DNA from: CAVQJU01 sp963729215
GTDB taxonomy: Bacteria; Acidobacteriota; Vicinamibacteria; Vicinamibacterales; CAVVIG01
Length of the DNA stretch: 64,000 bases
Direction of reading: 5' to 3'
Assembly: GCA_963729215.1 (NCBI GenBank)
Contig: CAVSND010000011.1
Coordinates: 1-64,000 of the forward strand
Notes under the pieces: generated by a model
What the model was told of the DNA's origin: nothing
What the model saw: only the letters and a program-made list of their open reading frames with translations
Databases searched by the model: none
Shown: in pieces, positions 51,181-60,772 of the stretch
How positions within the stretch are numbered: position 1 is the stretch's first letter
How the letters are laid out: every line of letters begins with the position of its first letter
Position numbers and translations under genes: made by a program

Positions 51181-54100
51181 TTAAGCCGTGACCGGTTTTG
51201 CGGCCGCCGTCCCGCGAATCTTGCTCGTCCGGAACATCTGCGCCATGTAGGTGTAGACGACCGGCGTCAGGTAGAGCGTCAGTAACTGGGAGAAGATGAG
51301 GCCGCCCACGACCGCCAGGCCCAGCGGCCGCCGCGCTTCGCCGCCCGCCCCGAACCCGGCCGCGATCGGCAGCCCGCCGAGCAGCGCGGCCATCGTCGTC
51401 ATCATGATGGGCCGGAAGCGGACGAGGCAGCCCTCGTAGATCGCCTCGGCCGGCGTCATCCCGAGCTTGCGCTCGGCGTCGAGCGCGAAGTCGATCTGCA
51501 TGATCGCGTTCTTCTTGACGATCCCGATCAGCATGACAAGACCCACGAACGAGTAGATGTTCAGCTCGTTGCCGAACAGCCACAGCGTGACGAGGGCGCC
51601 GAGGCCGGCCGACGGCAGGCCCGAGAGAATGGTGATCGGGTGAATGTAGCTCTGGTACAGCGCGCCCAGGACGATGTAGACGACGCCGATCGCGACAAAC
51701 AGCAGCATGCCGAGGTTCTTGGTGGACTCCTGGAAGACCTTGGCCGAACCTTCGAAGCCGACGTTGACGGTCGCCGGCAGCAGTCCCGCTGCGAGCTGGC
51801 GGATGCGATCGACGGCGGCGCCGAGCGACACGCCGGGCCGCAGCCCGAACGAGATGTTCACCGACGGCAGCTGCCCGAAGTGGTTGACGCTTTGCGGGCC
51901 GACGGTTTCCTTCGTCGACACGACGGACGGCAGCGGAATGAGCGCGCCGCGCGGCGTCTTGAAGGTGAGCTTGTCGAGCGAATCGGCGTACTCCTGGTAC
52001 TTGGGATCGAGCTCGAGCAGCACGCGGTACTGCGTCGTGTCGCCGTAGATCGTGGACGACCACTTCGGGCCGAAGCCCGCGGAGAGCGCGTTCTCGATTT
52101 GGGTGGCGTTGAGGCCGACGGCGGCCGCCTTGTCGCGATCGATGACCAGGCTCACCTTCGGGCTCTTGATCTCGAGGTTGTTCGAGACGTCCTGGATCTC
52201 CGGGATCCGCGTCTCCATCGCCGCGCTCAGCCGGTCCGCCCAGGTGTAGAGCTGATCCGTGTCGGCGCTTTGCACCGTCACGTTGTAGCTGCTGTTGCCC
52301 TGGCCGAAGCCGATCTGCAGCGCCGGCGGGATCCGGACGAACGCGCGGAAGTTCGGGAACCGCAGCAGCTGCGGCCGGAGCTGCTGCGCGATCTGCTGCG
52401 CCGAGACCGGACGCTGCGCCCGCGGCACGAGCTGGATCGGCATCTGAAAGTTCGAGCTCCCGCCGCCGTTGTAGTTGTTGCCGCCGAGGTTCATCACGAA
52501 GCTGTCCACGTATGGGTTCTTCCGGATGATCTCGGCCGCGCGCAGCCCGCCGGCGGCCATGTCGTAGAACGAGGTGCCCTGCGCCGCGCTCATGTTGACG
52601 AAGAGCATGTCGTTGTCCTGGTCCGGGATGAAGCCCTTGGGCACGATGCCGTACATGCGGACCGTGCCCGCCAGCACCCCCACGAACACGAAGACCATCG
52701 CGATGCGGTGGCGCAGCACGATGCCCGAGGCTCCACTTGTAGCCGTCGAACACCGCGTCGAACGCGCGATCGAGCAGCCCGGCCAGGCCGCGCTTGGTAT
52801 GCACGACGCGCAGGAAGCGGCTGCACAGCATCGGCGTCAGCGTGATCGACACGACGCCGGAAATGAGAATCGCCGCCGTGATCGTGACGGCGAACTCGCG
52901 GAACAGCCGGCCCAGGATGCCCGCCATGAACAGGATCGGGATGAACACGGCGGCGAGCGACGTGGTCATCGTCAGGATCGTGAAGCCGATCTCCTTCGAT
53001 CCGTTGAGCGACGCCGTCAGCCGATCCTCGCCGGCCTCGATGTGGCGCACGATGTTCTCGAGCATCACGATCGCATCGTCTACGACGAAGCCGATCGAGA
53101 GGATGAGCGCCATCATCGAAAGGTTGTTCAGGCTGAAGCCGAGCAGCTGCATGACGGCGAACGTGCCGAGGATGGAGAACGGCAGCGCCAGCGCCGGGAT
53201 GAGCGTCGCCGACCCGTTGTGGAGGAATGCGTAGATCACGCCGACCACGAGCACCAGCGTGATGAGCATCGTCCACTGGATATCGGCGAACGCCTTGCGG
53301 ATGGTGCGCGAACGATCCTGGCGAATCAACAAGTGCGCAGACGGGGGCAGCTGCGCTTCGAGCGCCGGCAGCACGGCGCGCACCGCGTCGGTCACCTGGA
53401 TGATGTTGATGCCGGGCTGCCGCTGGACGCCCATGTTGATGGCGCGGCGGCCGCCCTCGCGCGTGTAGAACCACGCGGCCGACCGCGTGTTCTCGACGCT
53501 GTCGAGCACCGTCGCCACCTGGTCGAGCCGGACCGGCCGCCCCTGGCGGTACGCGACGACGATCGACCGGAACTGCGCGGCGTTGTTCAGCTGGCCGCCC
53601 GCCTTGAGGTTGAACGTCTGGTGCGCGCCGAACAGCTGCCCGGTGGGCAGGTTGACGTTCCAGTTCTGCAGCGCCTGATCGACTTCGTTGATGCCGATCT
53701 GCTGCGCGCGCAGCTTGTCGGGATCCACCTGCACGCGTACCGCGTACTTCTGCGCGCCGTTCACCTGCACCTGCGACACGCCGCTCACCATCGAGATGCG
53801 CGGGGCCAGGACCGTCTCCGCGTAGTCGTCGAGCAGCGACATCGACAGGCTGTTCGACGTCAGGCTCAGCTGCATGATGTCCTGATCGGCGGGGTTCTGC
53901 TTGCGGAACGTCGGCGGATTCGGCATGCCCGCCGGCAGCAGCGGCATCACTTCGGAGAGCGCCGTCTGGACGTCGACGACCGCGCTGTCGATCGAGCGCC
54001 CGAGGTCGAACTGCAGCGTGACGTTGCTGCTGCCGGTGCTGCTCTGCGAGGTCATCGAGTCGATGCCCGCGATCGTCGTGAGCTGCCGCTCGATCGGGCT

Positions 54101-54292
54101 GGCGACCGCCGCGGCCATCGTGCCGGGATCGCCGCCCGGGAGTCCCGCCTGGATCTGAATCGTCGGGGAATCCACCGCCGGCAGGTCGCTCACCGGCAGC
54201 GCGCGGTAGGCGACGATGCCGAACATGGCGATGGCCGCCATCAGGAGGCTGGTGGCGATCGGGCGCCGGATGAAGAGTTCGGAGACGTTCAT
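51181..54292 (-). CDS. RND efflux permease 3 (MdtB/C-like), one frameshift
   Basis: About 1037 aa. Start MNVSELFIRRPIATSLLMA, helix 4 GFVVDDAIVMLEN, end YMAQMFRTSKIRGTAAAKPVTA. One extra G near 52726 (CTCGGGCATC) breaks the frame. About 350 bp around 52735-53090 nearly match 49495-49850 in permease 2. First permease after the adaptor gene (15-bp gap). Confidence 0.88.
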
Positions 54293-54307
54293 GGACGTCT
54301 GCCTCGC

Positions 54308-55648
54308 CTACTCGCCGCGGCGTCCGCGTGCGGCCTGTCCCTGCGCGTCGCCGTTTTGCCCGCTCTGTCCGGTCTGCCCGTTCTGCTGTCCCTGTCCCTG
54401 TCCGCGTCCGCCGCCGCGGCGCCCGCCGCCGCCCCGTCCGTCGCCGGTCTGGATCTTCGTGCCCGCCTCGAGCCGCAGCTGGCCCTCGGTGACAACCGTC
54501 TGCCCCGACTGCAGGCCCTTTTCCACCACCACGTCGTCGCCCATGCGCTGGCCGATCGTGACGGGCTGCTGGGCCACCGTGTTGTCCGGCTTGACGAGGA
54601 AGACGAACTGGCCTTCCTGCCCGGTCTGGACCGCCTGGCTCGGAAGCACCATCGCGTTGGAAATCGTGGACACGCGCAGGCTCACGCGCGCGAACTGGCC
54701 CGGCCACAGCCGGCGATCGTGGTTCTCGAAGCGCGCCTTCAGCTTGATCGTGTCCGTCGAGGCGTCGATGACGTTGTCGATGAAATTCAGATCGCCTTCG
54801 ACGACGTTCGCCGTCGAATCCTGCGACGTCGCGGTGACCGGAATCTTCGTCTTGCCGAGATTGTTCTTGATGGACGCGAGGTTCGCCGCCGGGATCGAGA
54901 ACGTGACGAAGATGGGCTCGACCTGCGCGATCGTCGTCAGCTCGGTCTGGTTGGCCGTCACGAGACCGCCGACCTTGACCGCGATGTTGCTGCTGTGTCC
55001 GTCGATCGGCGACGTGATGCTCGTGTACCCGAGCTGCAGGCGCGCGTTGTCCACCATCGCCTGCTGCGCGACGAGCTGCGCTTTCGCGCTTTCGACCGCG
55101 GCGCGGTCCGCCTTGATGGTGCCGGCGCTGGTGTCCGCGGCCGCGCGCGCCTGTTCGGCGACGTCCTTGGAGACGATCCCTTTTTCGGCGAGCTGCGCCT
55201 GCCGCTGCGCCGTGAGCGTCGCGTATTCGGACTGCGAGCCATCACGCCCAAGCTGGGCTTCGGCCTGGCTGAGCAGCGCCTGGTCGCGCACCAGGTTGGC
55301 TTCGGCCTGCCTGAGGGCGGCCTCGAACGGCCGCTTGTCGATGGTGAAGAGCAGCTGATCTTTCTTGACGAAGTCGCCCTCGTGAAACGTCGCCGACTCG
55401 ATGGTGCCGGTCACCTGCGACCGGACCGAAATCATGGTGTACGCTTCGACGTTGCCGATGGCGGCGATGTCGACGGGGACGTCGCGCTGCACGACCTTGG
55501 TGGTGACGACCGGCACGGCGCCGCCTTCACCGCCGCGGCCACGGCCCCGGCCGCCGCCCCCGCCGGAGGTAGCCGCCGAGTCCGAGCAGGCGGCCGTGAC
55601 GGCGAGCACGCCGAGACCGAAAAGAACGATGAACGAACGTGTCTGCAC
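54308..55648 (-). CDS. RND periplasmic adaptor lipoprotein (MdtA-like)
   Basis: 446 aa. Lipoprotein signal (lipobox VTAAC, Cys near 21), Gly/Arg-rich linker, then the membrane-fusion-protein pattern: VEAYTMISVRSQVTGTIESATFHEGDFVKK lipoyl half, coiled-coil hairpin (QAEANLVRDQALLSQAEAQL...), second lipoyl half (LGYTSITSPIDG), and C-terminal barrel. The tail is rich in Gly/Gln/Asn. First gene of the efflux operon; no outer-membrane channel gene follows. Confidence 0.9.
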   Translation of the reverse strand: MQTRSFIVLFGLGVLAVTAACSDSAATSGGGGGRGRGRGGEGGAVPVVTTKVVQRDVPVDIAAIGNVEAYTMISVRSQVTGTIESATFHEGDFVKKDQLLFTIDKRPFEAALRQAEANLVRDQALLSQAEAQLGRDGSQSEYATLTAQRQAQLAEKGIVSKDVAEQARAAADTSAGTIKADRAAVESAKAQLVAQQAMVDNARLQLGYTSITSPIDGHSSNIAVKVGGLVTANQTELTTIAQVEPIFVTFSIPAANLASIKNNLGKTKIPVTATSQDSTANVVEGDLNFIDNVIDASTDTIKLKARFENHDRRLWPGQFARVSLRVSTISNAMVLPSQAVQTGQEGQFVFLVKPDNTVAQQPVTIGQRMGDDVVVEKGLQSGQTVVTEGQLRLEAGTKIQTGDGRGGGGRRGGGRGQGQGQQNGQTGQSGQNGDAQGQAARGRRGE

Positions 55649-55804
55649 CGATGAACTCCAGGCGGAAGTCGGGTCGGGATGGATCCGGCTGAGAACGCAG
55701 TCTCCTGCCCGCGCTTTATCGCTATCTACAATACGTGCCCGGCGCGCATACCATTTACGAGGGGTTTTCCTATCGTTTCCTCAGGAATCAGGGTCGCTTT
55801 CGCC

Positions 55805-56676
55805 ATGACTTCGCAGGTCCGCCCGCTCGAGGCGGAAACGGACGCCACGCAGGCCCTTGAAGCCGGCCACGTGCTCTGGTCGCAGGCCCCCTTGTTCGCG
55901 CTGACGGTGCCGGAGCGCCCGCTATTGTCGTCCTCTGTGCTGGCAAGAGGCAAGAACGTCAGCTTCGATCCGGCCACCGGGGCGGTGGGCGGGAGCGCCC
56001 TGACCGGCGAGGCCGCCGGAAGCCTCAAAAGCATGCTGGCGCGGTTCAGCGACGAGGCGCTGGCGCTGGTGGGACGGGTCTTTCCGGGGTATCGCCAGCG
56101 GGTCGAGCGCAGGCGGACGAGCTTCCGCCCGATCGAGGTCGCGGGACGCGCTTCGTCCTGGCGGCAGGACGACACGCGCCTGCACCTCGACAGCTTTCCG
56201 GCGTCGCCCGTGCGGGGAGCAGCGCATCCTGCGCGTCTTCGCCAACGTGAACCCGGAAGGCCGCCCGCGATCGTGGCGGATTGGGGAGGACTTCGAGGCC
56301 GTGGGCCGGCGGTTCGCGCCGAGGCTCCGGATGCCCGCGCCCGGAAGCGCGCTGCTGCTCCGGGCGTTCGGGATCACGAAGTCGCGCCGCTCGGCCTACG
56401 ACTCGATGATGCTGCAGCTGCACGATCTGATGAAGGCCGACAACGCGTATCAGCAGGACGCGCCGCAGACCGCGTTCGACTTCCCGGCGGGATCGACGTG
56501 GATGGCGTTCACCGACCAGGTGAGCCACGCCGCGATGGCCGGCCAGTACCAGCTCGAACAGACTTTTCTGCTGCCCGTCGACGCAATGCGCGAGCCCGGG
56601 CGATCGCCGCTGCAGAATTCTCGAACGCTTGCTGGAACGGGCCCACTCCTGTAGATCTGGTCATCTGGTCATTTAG
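55805..56676 (+). CDS. Kdo hydroxylase family protein, two frameshifts
   Basis: About 290 aa. Resembles KdoO, the iron/2-oxoglutarate-type enzyme that hydroxylates 3-deoxy-D-manno-octulosonate in lipopolysaccharide. Conserved strings: SFRPIEVAGRASSWRQDDTRLHLD, ILRVFANVNPEGRPRSWRIG, MLQLHDLMKADNAYQQDAPQ, FTDQVSHAAMAGQYQLEQTF with an HxD motif and later His. One extra G near 56216 and an extra A near 56612 break it. Corrected, the end reads through RSGHLVI into repeat element C and stops at its TAG (56674). Confidence 0.8.
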
Positions 56677-56757
56677 TCATCTGGTCATCGTTGGTCAATT
56701 GAGAAATTGCCAGATTGACAAACGATGACCAGATGACCAGATGACCAAATGACCAGA
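56656..56757. repeat. 102-bp inverted 8-mer array, copy C
   Basis: Units TCTGGTCA, TCTGGTCA, TTTAGTCA, TCTGGTCA (56656-56687), 38-bp centre with internal GTCAAT/ATTGAC arms, then TGACCAGA x2, TGACCAAA, TGACCAGA (56726-56757). Between convergent genes. The TAG in its third unit ends the corrected Kdo hydroxylase frame. Centre orientation plus. Confidence 0.92.
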
Positions 56758-56761
56758 TTCG

Positions 56762-57333
56762 CTATTTCAGTATGGTGGCCGTCACCTCGACGGTGACCTT
56801 CCGGTCGCTGACCGGATCGGTCGCCTGCGTGGCGACGAGCGGCTTGCCGCTGTCGAGGATCAGGACGAAGTTCTGCTTGATGTCGGTGACTGGATCGGTT
56901 GCCGGCTTCGCGGCTCTGCGCCGACTGGTACTGGATGGTGCACTGCAGCCGGATCTTGCCGTTCGCCAGGATGGTGGGGTAGGCGTCGAAGTTCAACGGG
57001 ATCAAGTTGGGTGGAACCGTCGCGACCTCGCGCACCGAGCCGTTGAAACCGTCGCCGGCGACGGCCGAGACGCTTTTCCTGATCGGCGGGCCGCCGCCGC
57101 CGTCCTCGGTGATGTTCAGGTCCACTTTTACGTTGATCGACTGCCGCGCCGCAGGCGGCGCAGGCGGTGCGGGAGGAGCCGGCGGCGGCGGGGGCGGCGC
57201 CTGGGCGGCTGGCGCGGCCGGGGCCGGCGGCGCCGCGCGGTGCCGGTTGGGGCGCACGCGGTGCCGTCTGGGCAAACACATGACCGGCGGCGAACACGAA
57301 CGCCGCCAACAGCACGACTCTGGTTCTCATCAT
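56762..57333 (-). CDS. Secreted proline-rich protein, two frameshifts
   Basis: About 190 aa. Signal peptide (MMRTRVVLLAAFVFAAGHVFA), a Pro/Ala-rich linker, then a beta-rich domain (INVKVDLNITEDGGGG, LIPLNFDAYPTILANGKIRLQCTIQYQ, PVSDRKVTVEVTATILK). Extra bases near 57236 and 56921 split it. GGAGAG precedes the double ATG. Family not recognised. Its stop lies 5 bp after repeat element C. Confidence 0.6.
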
Positions 57334-57345
57334 CGGTTCTCTCCG

Positions 57346-57423
57346 TGAACTTCCAACTTCCAACTTCTGACTTTCTCAACTTCTACGTTTTAACTTTGCA
57401 CTTCAAACTTCCGACTTTCTTCT
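57346..57423. repeat. Degenerate tandem repeat of AACTTCC-type units
   Basis: About ten imperfect 7- to 9-bp units (AACTTCC, AACTTCT, GACTTTC, AACTTTGC) fill the whole gap between the anti-sigma-like gene and the proline-rich gene. Pyrimidine-rich on the plus strand. Confidence 0.6.
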
Positions 57424-57978
57424 AGGGCATCGCCGCTAACTCGATCCGATCGATCGCGATAGTCGAGATCTCGATCGGCATCACGACCACGAGCGGCGAA
57501 ACGTTGACCGGTTCCAGGACGATGGGCGCCAGCGGCCCGAGGTCCGGGCTCGCTGGCCGCGCGGCCGCGGGAGGTTTCCCCAGCGCAGCGGACGCGGTCC
57601 GCGGTGCCGTGCCGGGTGCCGCCCCCTTGAGGCCCGTAATGGACGTAACGGCACGTAACGGCAGCAGCGCCTTCGTCTGCGGGGCCGCCGCGATTTCGCG
57701 GCCCGCCTCCGGATTCGTTTGGACCGTCTGCGCCGGCGTCGGCGCCGGATTCTCCCGTGCGACGAACACGGCCAGCGCCAGCAGCACGCGGCCGCCGCCG
57801 GCGCCAGCAGCCACACCCACGGCCACGTGCGCCTCTCGCCGTCTGCGTCGATGCGCGCCGACACCCGCCGCGCGAGCCCGGCGTCCACGGGCGCGCTCGT
57901 CATCTCGCGAGCGATGTCGTTTATCACCGGGTCGATCGCCGGGTCTGTCGCCGCGTCGATATCGAATTCTTTACTCAT
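57422..57978 (-). CDS. Single-pass membrane protein, putative anti-sigma factor, one frameshift
   Basis: About 186 aa. Cytoplasmic N-terminus (SKEFDIDAATDPAIDPVINDIAREM), one membrane helix (WPWVWLLAPAAAAVLLALAVFV), then a low-complexity Pro/Ala-rich extracytoplasmic part. A base lost near 57797 splits it. Its ATG overlaps the stop of the ECF sigma gene upstream, the usual sigma/anti-sigma arrangement. No ZAS zinc motif is seen. Confidence 0.65.
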
Positions 57979-58546
57979 CGTGTCCATGCGTGCGCAGCGA
58001 CGCGCGGACGGCCCGCCGCGCCTCCGACACGCGCCATTTGATCGTCCCGGCCGGCGCGTCGAGCATCGCCCCCATCTCGTCGTAGCTGTACTCGCCGCTC
58101 TGCGCGAGCAGCAGCGCGTCGCGCAGTTTTGGCGGCAGCGCCGCGATGGCCTGCCGGATGCCGCTCCGCAGCTGGCCGCCGGCGGCGAGTTCCTCCGGCG
58201 TCGCGGGCGGCGGCGGGCTGAAGCCGGACGCGCTCACGGCGCGCGTGTCCGCGTCCCCAACCGGCACGATCCGCTGCCACCAGCGCGCGGCCGCGCGCCT
58301 GCGATTGATAGCCTGGTTCCACGCGATCGTCAGCAGCCATGTCTTGAAGCTCGCCGCGCCCCGGAAGCTCTTGAGCCGCCGGTACGCCAGCAGGAACGCC
58401 TCCTGCGCCACATCGTCGGCATCGGCTGTCGAGCCGGTGGCCGCGAGGGCGGCCCTGTAAACGGCGGCCTGATGCCTGACGACCAGCTCGCCGAATGCGG
58501 CGGTGTCGCCTTCGCGGGCTCGGGCGACCAGGTCGTCGTCGGTCAC
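57971..58546 (-). CDS. ECF RNA polymerase sigma factor
   Basis: 191 aa. Region 2 (FGELVVRHQAAVYRAALAATG, DADDVAQEAFLLAYRRLKSFRG), a variable proline-rich linker, and region 4 (AIAALPPKLRDALLLAQSGEYSYDEMGAMLDAPAGTIKWRVSEARRA). GTG start. Overlaps the membrane protein downstream, probably its anti-sigma factor. Confidence 0.9.
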   Translation of the reverse strand: MTDDDLVARAREGDTAAFGELVVRHQAAVYRAALAATGSTADADDVAQEAFLLAYRRLKSFRGAASFKTWLLTIAWNQAINRRRAAARWWQRIVPVGDADTRAVSASGFSPPPPATPEELAAGGQLRSGIRQAIAALPPKLRDALLLAQSGEYSYDEMGAMLDAPAGTIKWRVSEARRAVRASLRTHGHDE

Positions 58547-58589
58547 TCAGTCAGTAGACACCCGGGGCCGGGGAATGGTTGGGGGGTAG

Positions 58590-58648
58590 AGGTTGGAGGT
58601 TGGAGGTTGGAGGTTAGAGGTTAGAGGTTAGAGGTTGGGGGTTGGAGG
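58590..58648. repeat. Tandem 7-bp repeat AGGTTGG/AGGTTAG
   Basis: Eight units of 7 bp: three AGGTTGG, three AGGTTAG, then two AGGTTGG-like. It lies directly before repeat element D and upstream of the ECF sigma gene, so it occupies its promoter region. Confidence 0.85.
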
Positions 58649-58650
58649 CA

Positions 58651-58741
58651 CCCGGTCATCTGGTCATCTGGTCATCTGGTCAATTTGAAATTGCCAAATC
58701 GACAAACGATGACCAGACGACCGGATGACCAAACGACCGGA
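58651..58741. repeat. Inverted 8-mer array, copy D (91 bp)
   Basis: Units CCCGGTCA and three TCTGGTCA (58651-58682), a centre shortened to 27 bp, then TGACCAGA, CGACCGGA, TGACCAAA, CGACCGGA (58710-58741). The centre lacks the first 11 bp present in copies A-C. Located between the peroxidase-like gene and the ECF sigma gene. Centre orientation plus. Confidence 0.88.
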
Positions 58742-58753
58742 TTCGCGAGATTC

Positions 58754-59905
58754 CTAGTCGAGGAGTTTCATGAACGCGACCATGTCGGCCTCGTCCTGCG
58801 GCGTGAGCTGGATGAACCCCTGCGCGGGACCCGCCGGACCGTCTGGATCGGTGACGAAGGCGAAGAACCTGGTGTAGTGCGCGGCGACTTCCTCGAGCGT
58901 CTTCGCGGAGTTGTCGTGGAAGTAGGGCCCCGTCTTCCGGATGCCGCGCAGCGGCGAGATCTTGAACGCGTCCAGGTCGTCGATGTTGCCCGTGATGAGC
59001 GCCCGTCCCGGATCGGTGCTCGACACCGGCACGTCGCCTGCAGGCGTGCTGAAGATGAAATCCTGCACGGGCTGATTCGCCGTGTTGAACAACCCCACCA
59101 GGATGTTGAAGAACCGCGTCGCCGTCGGGATGGGCACCTGGATGAACAGCGGCGCGAACTCGTTGGTCTGGTTCATCAGCGTCCCGCTGTGGCAGTGCGC
59201 GCACAGGCCCGGCTTGAAGCCGGCGGACGGATCCGGCGGCACGTCTTCGAAGAAGCGCCGCCCGCGGCGCTCGGACGCGGTGTTGCCGCGCGGCAGGTGC
59301 GGAGCCGGACCGCCGAGCGCGCGGATCTTCAGCTCGAACGAGCTGAAAAACGAGAGGTCGGTCTGCTGGAAAAATCTGAGCGATTCGAGGTCGCCCAGCT
59401 CCGGGAAGGCCGGGGCCTGCGCGTGATCGAGAATCGCGCCCTGGGCCTGCAGTTCGAGCGACGGCTGGCGGCCGTCGAGCATCAGGGTCGGGTCGAGGGC
59501 CGGCGTGTTGAGCGTCGACGGAATGCCGCGCCGGACGGTCACGAACCGATCCTCGGAATGCGCCAGGCGCACGTTCGGCGGAAGTGCAATCTTCATCAGG
59601 ATGGTGGCATCGGTCAGCATCCGCGTGACGCCGTGGCCCAGGCCATCGTCGCTGCCGTCGTGCAGGAACAGCGGATCGTGGGGATTGGCCAGGAAGCGCG
59701 CCTTCGCGTCGGCGGGGGAGACGGTCCCCGTCTTGCGGCTGTGACAGGTGAGGCACGTCCGGCCGTTGCCGCCGAACGTCTCACGCTCGAAAAGCTGCCG
59801 GCCGTCGCGATCGCTCTCGCCTCGCACCGGGACAGACAGCGAGCCGACCATGAGGCTGGCAAAAACTAACACAGTGACTGCACCGAACAGACGTTGCACT
59901 CTCAT
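58754..59905 (-). CDS. Dihaem cytochrome c peroxidase/MauG-like protein
   Basis: 383 aa, exported (signal peptide MRVQRLFGAVTVLVFASLMVG). Two CxxCH haem sites: CLTCH near residue 51 and CAHCH near 235, in a cytochrome c peroxidase-like frame (FKISPLRGIRKTGPYFHDNSAKTLEEVAAHY, TPQDEADMVAFMKLLD). It probably reduces peroxide or acts as a MauG-type oxidase in the periplasm. AGGAGG lies 5 nt before the ATG. No frameshift. Confidence 0.88.
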   Translation of the reverse strand: MRVQRLFGAVTVLVFASLMVGSLSVPVRGESDRDGRQLFERETFGGNGRTCLTCHSRKTGTVSPADAKARFLANPHDPLFLHDGSDDGLGHGVTRMLTDATILMKIALPPNVRLAHSEDRFVTVRRGIPSTLNTPALDPTLMLDGRQPSLELQAQGAILDHAQAPAFPELGDLESLRFFQQTDLSFFSSFELKIRALGGPAPHLPRGNTASERRGRRFFEDVPPDPSAGFKPGLCAHCHSGTLMNQTNEFAPLFIQVPIPTATRFFNILVGLFNTANQPVQDFIFSTPAGDVPVSSTDPGRALITGNIDDLDAFKISPLRGIRKTGPYFHDNSAKTLEEVAAHYTRFFAFVTDPDGPAGPAQGFIQLTPQDEADMVAFMKLLD

Positions 59906-60010
59906 TCATCCTCCTGACGGGACTCAGCGATTACACCCGTACACGCGCGTAATGCCGGGATAACGGCTCAGATTTGTGGCTGGAGTTTACGCGTTGGGCA
60001 GGGCAGAAGG

Positions 60011-60277
60011 TTGGCCATCGCGACCGGGCTGGCGAGTCCTACCTCTTCCGCAGTCAGAGCGGTGAACGCTCCGATCAAGCTCGATCCGGCCTCGCCTCGC
60101 GGCTATTTCCTCGATCGCTACGCCTTGATCGAAGTGCAAGCGCGCGCCGCGGCGAACGCGGGCACGCCCTACGATCCCGCCAGGCCGCCGAAGGAGTTCG
60201 GCCTTTGGTTCGGCGGTGATCGCGTATCCGACGAGCTGCGGCGATCGAACGATCCCCGGCGACAAACGTGGAGTTGA
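60011..60277 (+). other. Uncertain coding fragment before the TonB-like domain
   Basis: An 88-codon frame (LDPASPRGYFLDRYALIEVQARAAANAG) without a recognised family. It might be the front part of the TonB-like gene broken by several indels, or chance. From 59906 to 60357 nothing else convincing is seen on either strand. Confidence 0.25.
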
Positions 60278-60357
60278 TCTGCTGCGCAAGGATCCATTGC
60301 GCGTGAGGCGCCCGGCGGCATCTGCAGGGCGATGATCTCGCAACGGCGTTCCCTGGC

Positions 60358-60732
60358 GTGCCGGCACCCGATGGAAGCATCGGAATCCGATTCCGCAACG
60401 CCCAGCCCACGCAGGCAAGAATCGTCTACGCCCAGGGGTGCAACGGTTCGCCGGCTGAAATCACGCTGCCGTTTCGTGTGGAACAGGCGCGGCTCCTCGA
60501 GCTCGTGCCGGGCGTGATACCCGCCGGGGTCGCCGACGCCGAACCGGTGGTGTACATCCAGGTCCTCATCGATCCCGAGGGCCACATCGCGCGTCCGCAG
60601 TACCTCGGCGGACCGCGCTCACTCTACCCGGCCGCCGTCGACGCGCTCGCGAAGTGGCGCGTGCAGCCGATCCGCGTGAACGGGTCCGGCGTGGTGACCC
60701 CGAACGTCGTGCAGGTCCCGTTCCGTCCGTAA
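60358..60732 (+). CDS. TonB C-terminal-like domain protein, N-terminus unresolved
   Basis: 124 aa. The end has the TonB/energy-transducer fold: VYIQVLIDPEGHIARPQYLGGPRSLYPAAVDALAKWRVQPIRVNGSGVV. No membrane helix or signal is in this frame. Upstream a TGA at 60304 closes the frame, so the N-terminus is either lost, frameshifted or genuinely short. Confidence 0.6.
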   Translation: MPAPDGSIGIRFRNAQPTQARIVYAQGCNGSPAEITLPFRVEQARLLELVPGVIPAGVADAEPVVYIQVLIDPEGHIARPQYLGGPRSLYPAAVDALAKWRVQPIRVNGSGVVTPNVVQVPFRP

Positions 60733-60772
60733 CGTCGGGCGCCAGGAGGAGGAGCGTCGAGCCTCTTGGCCG

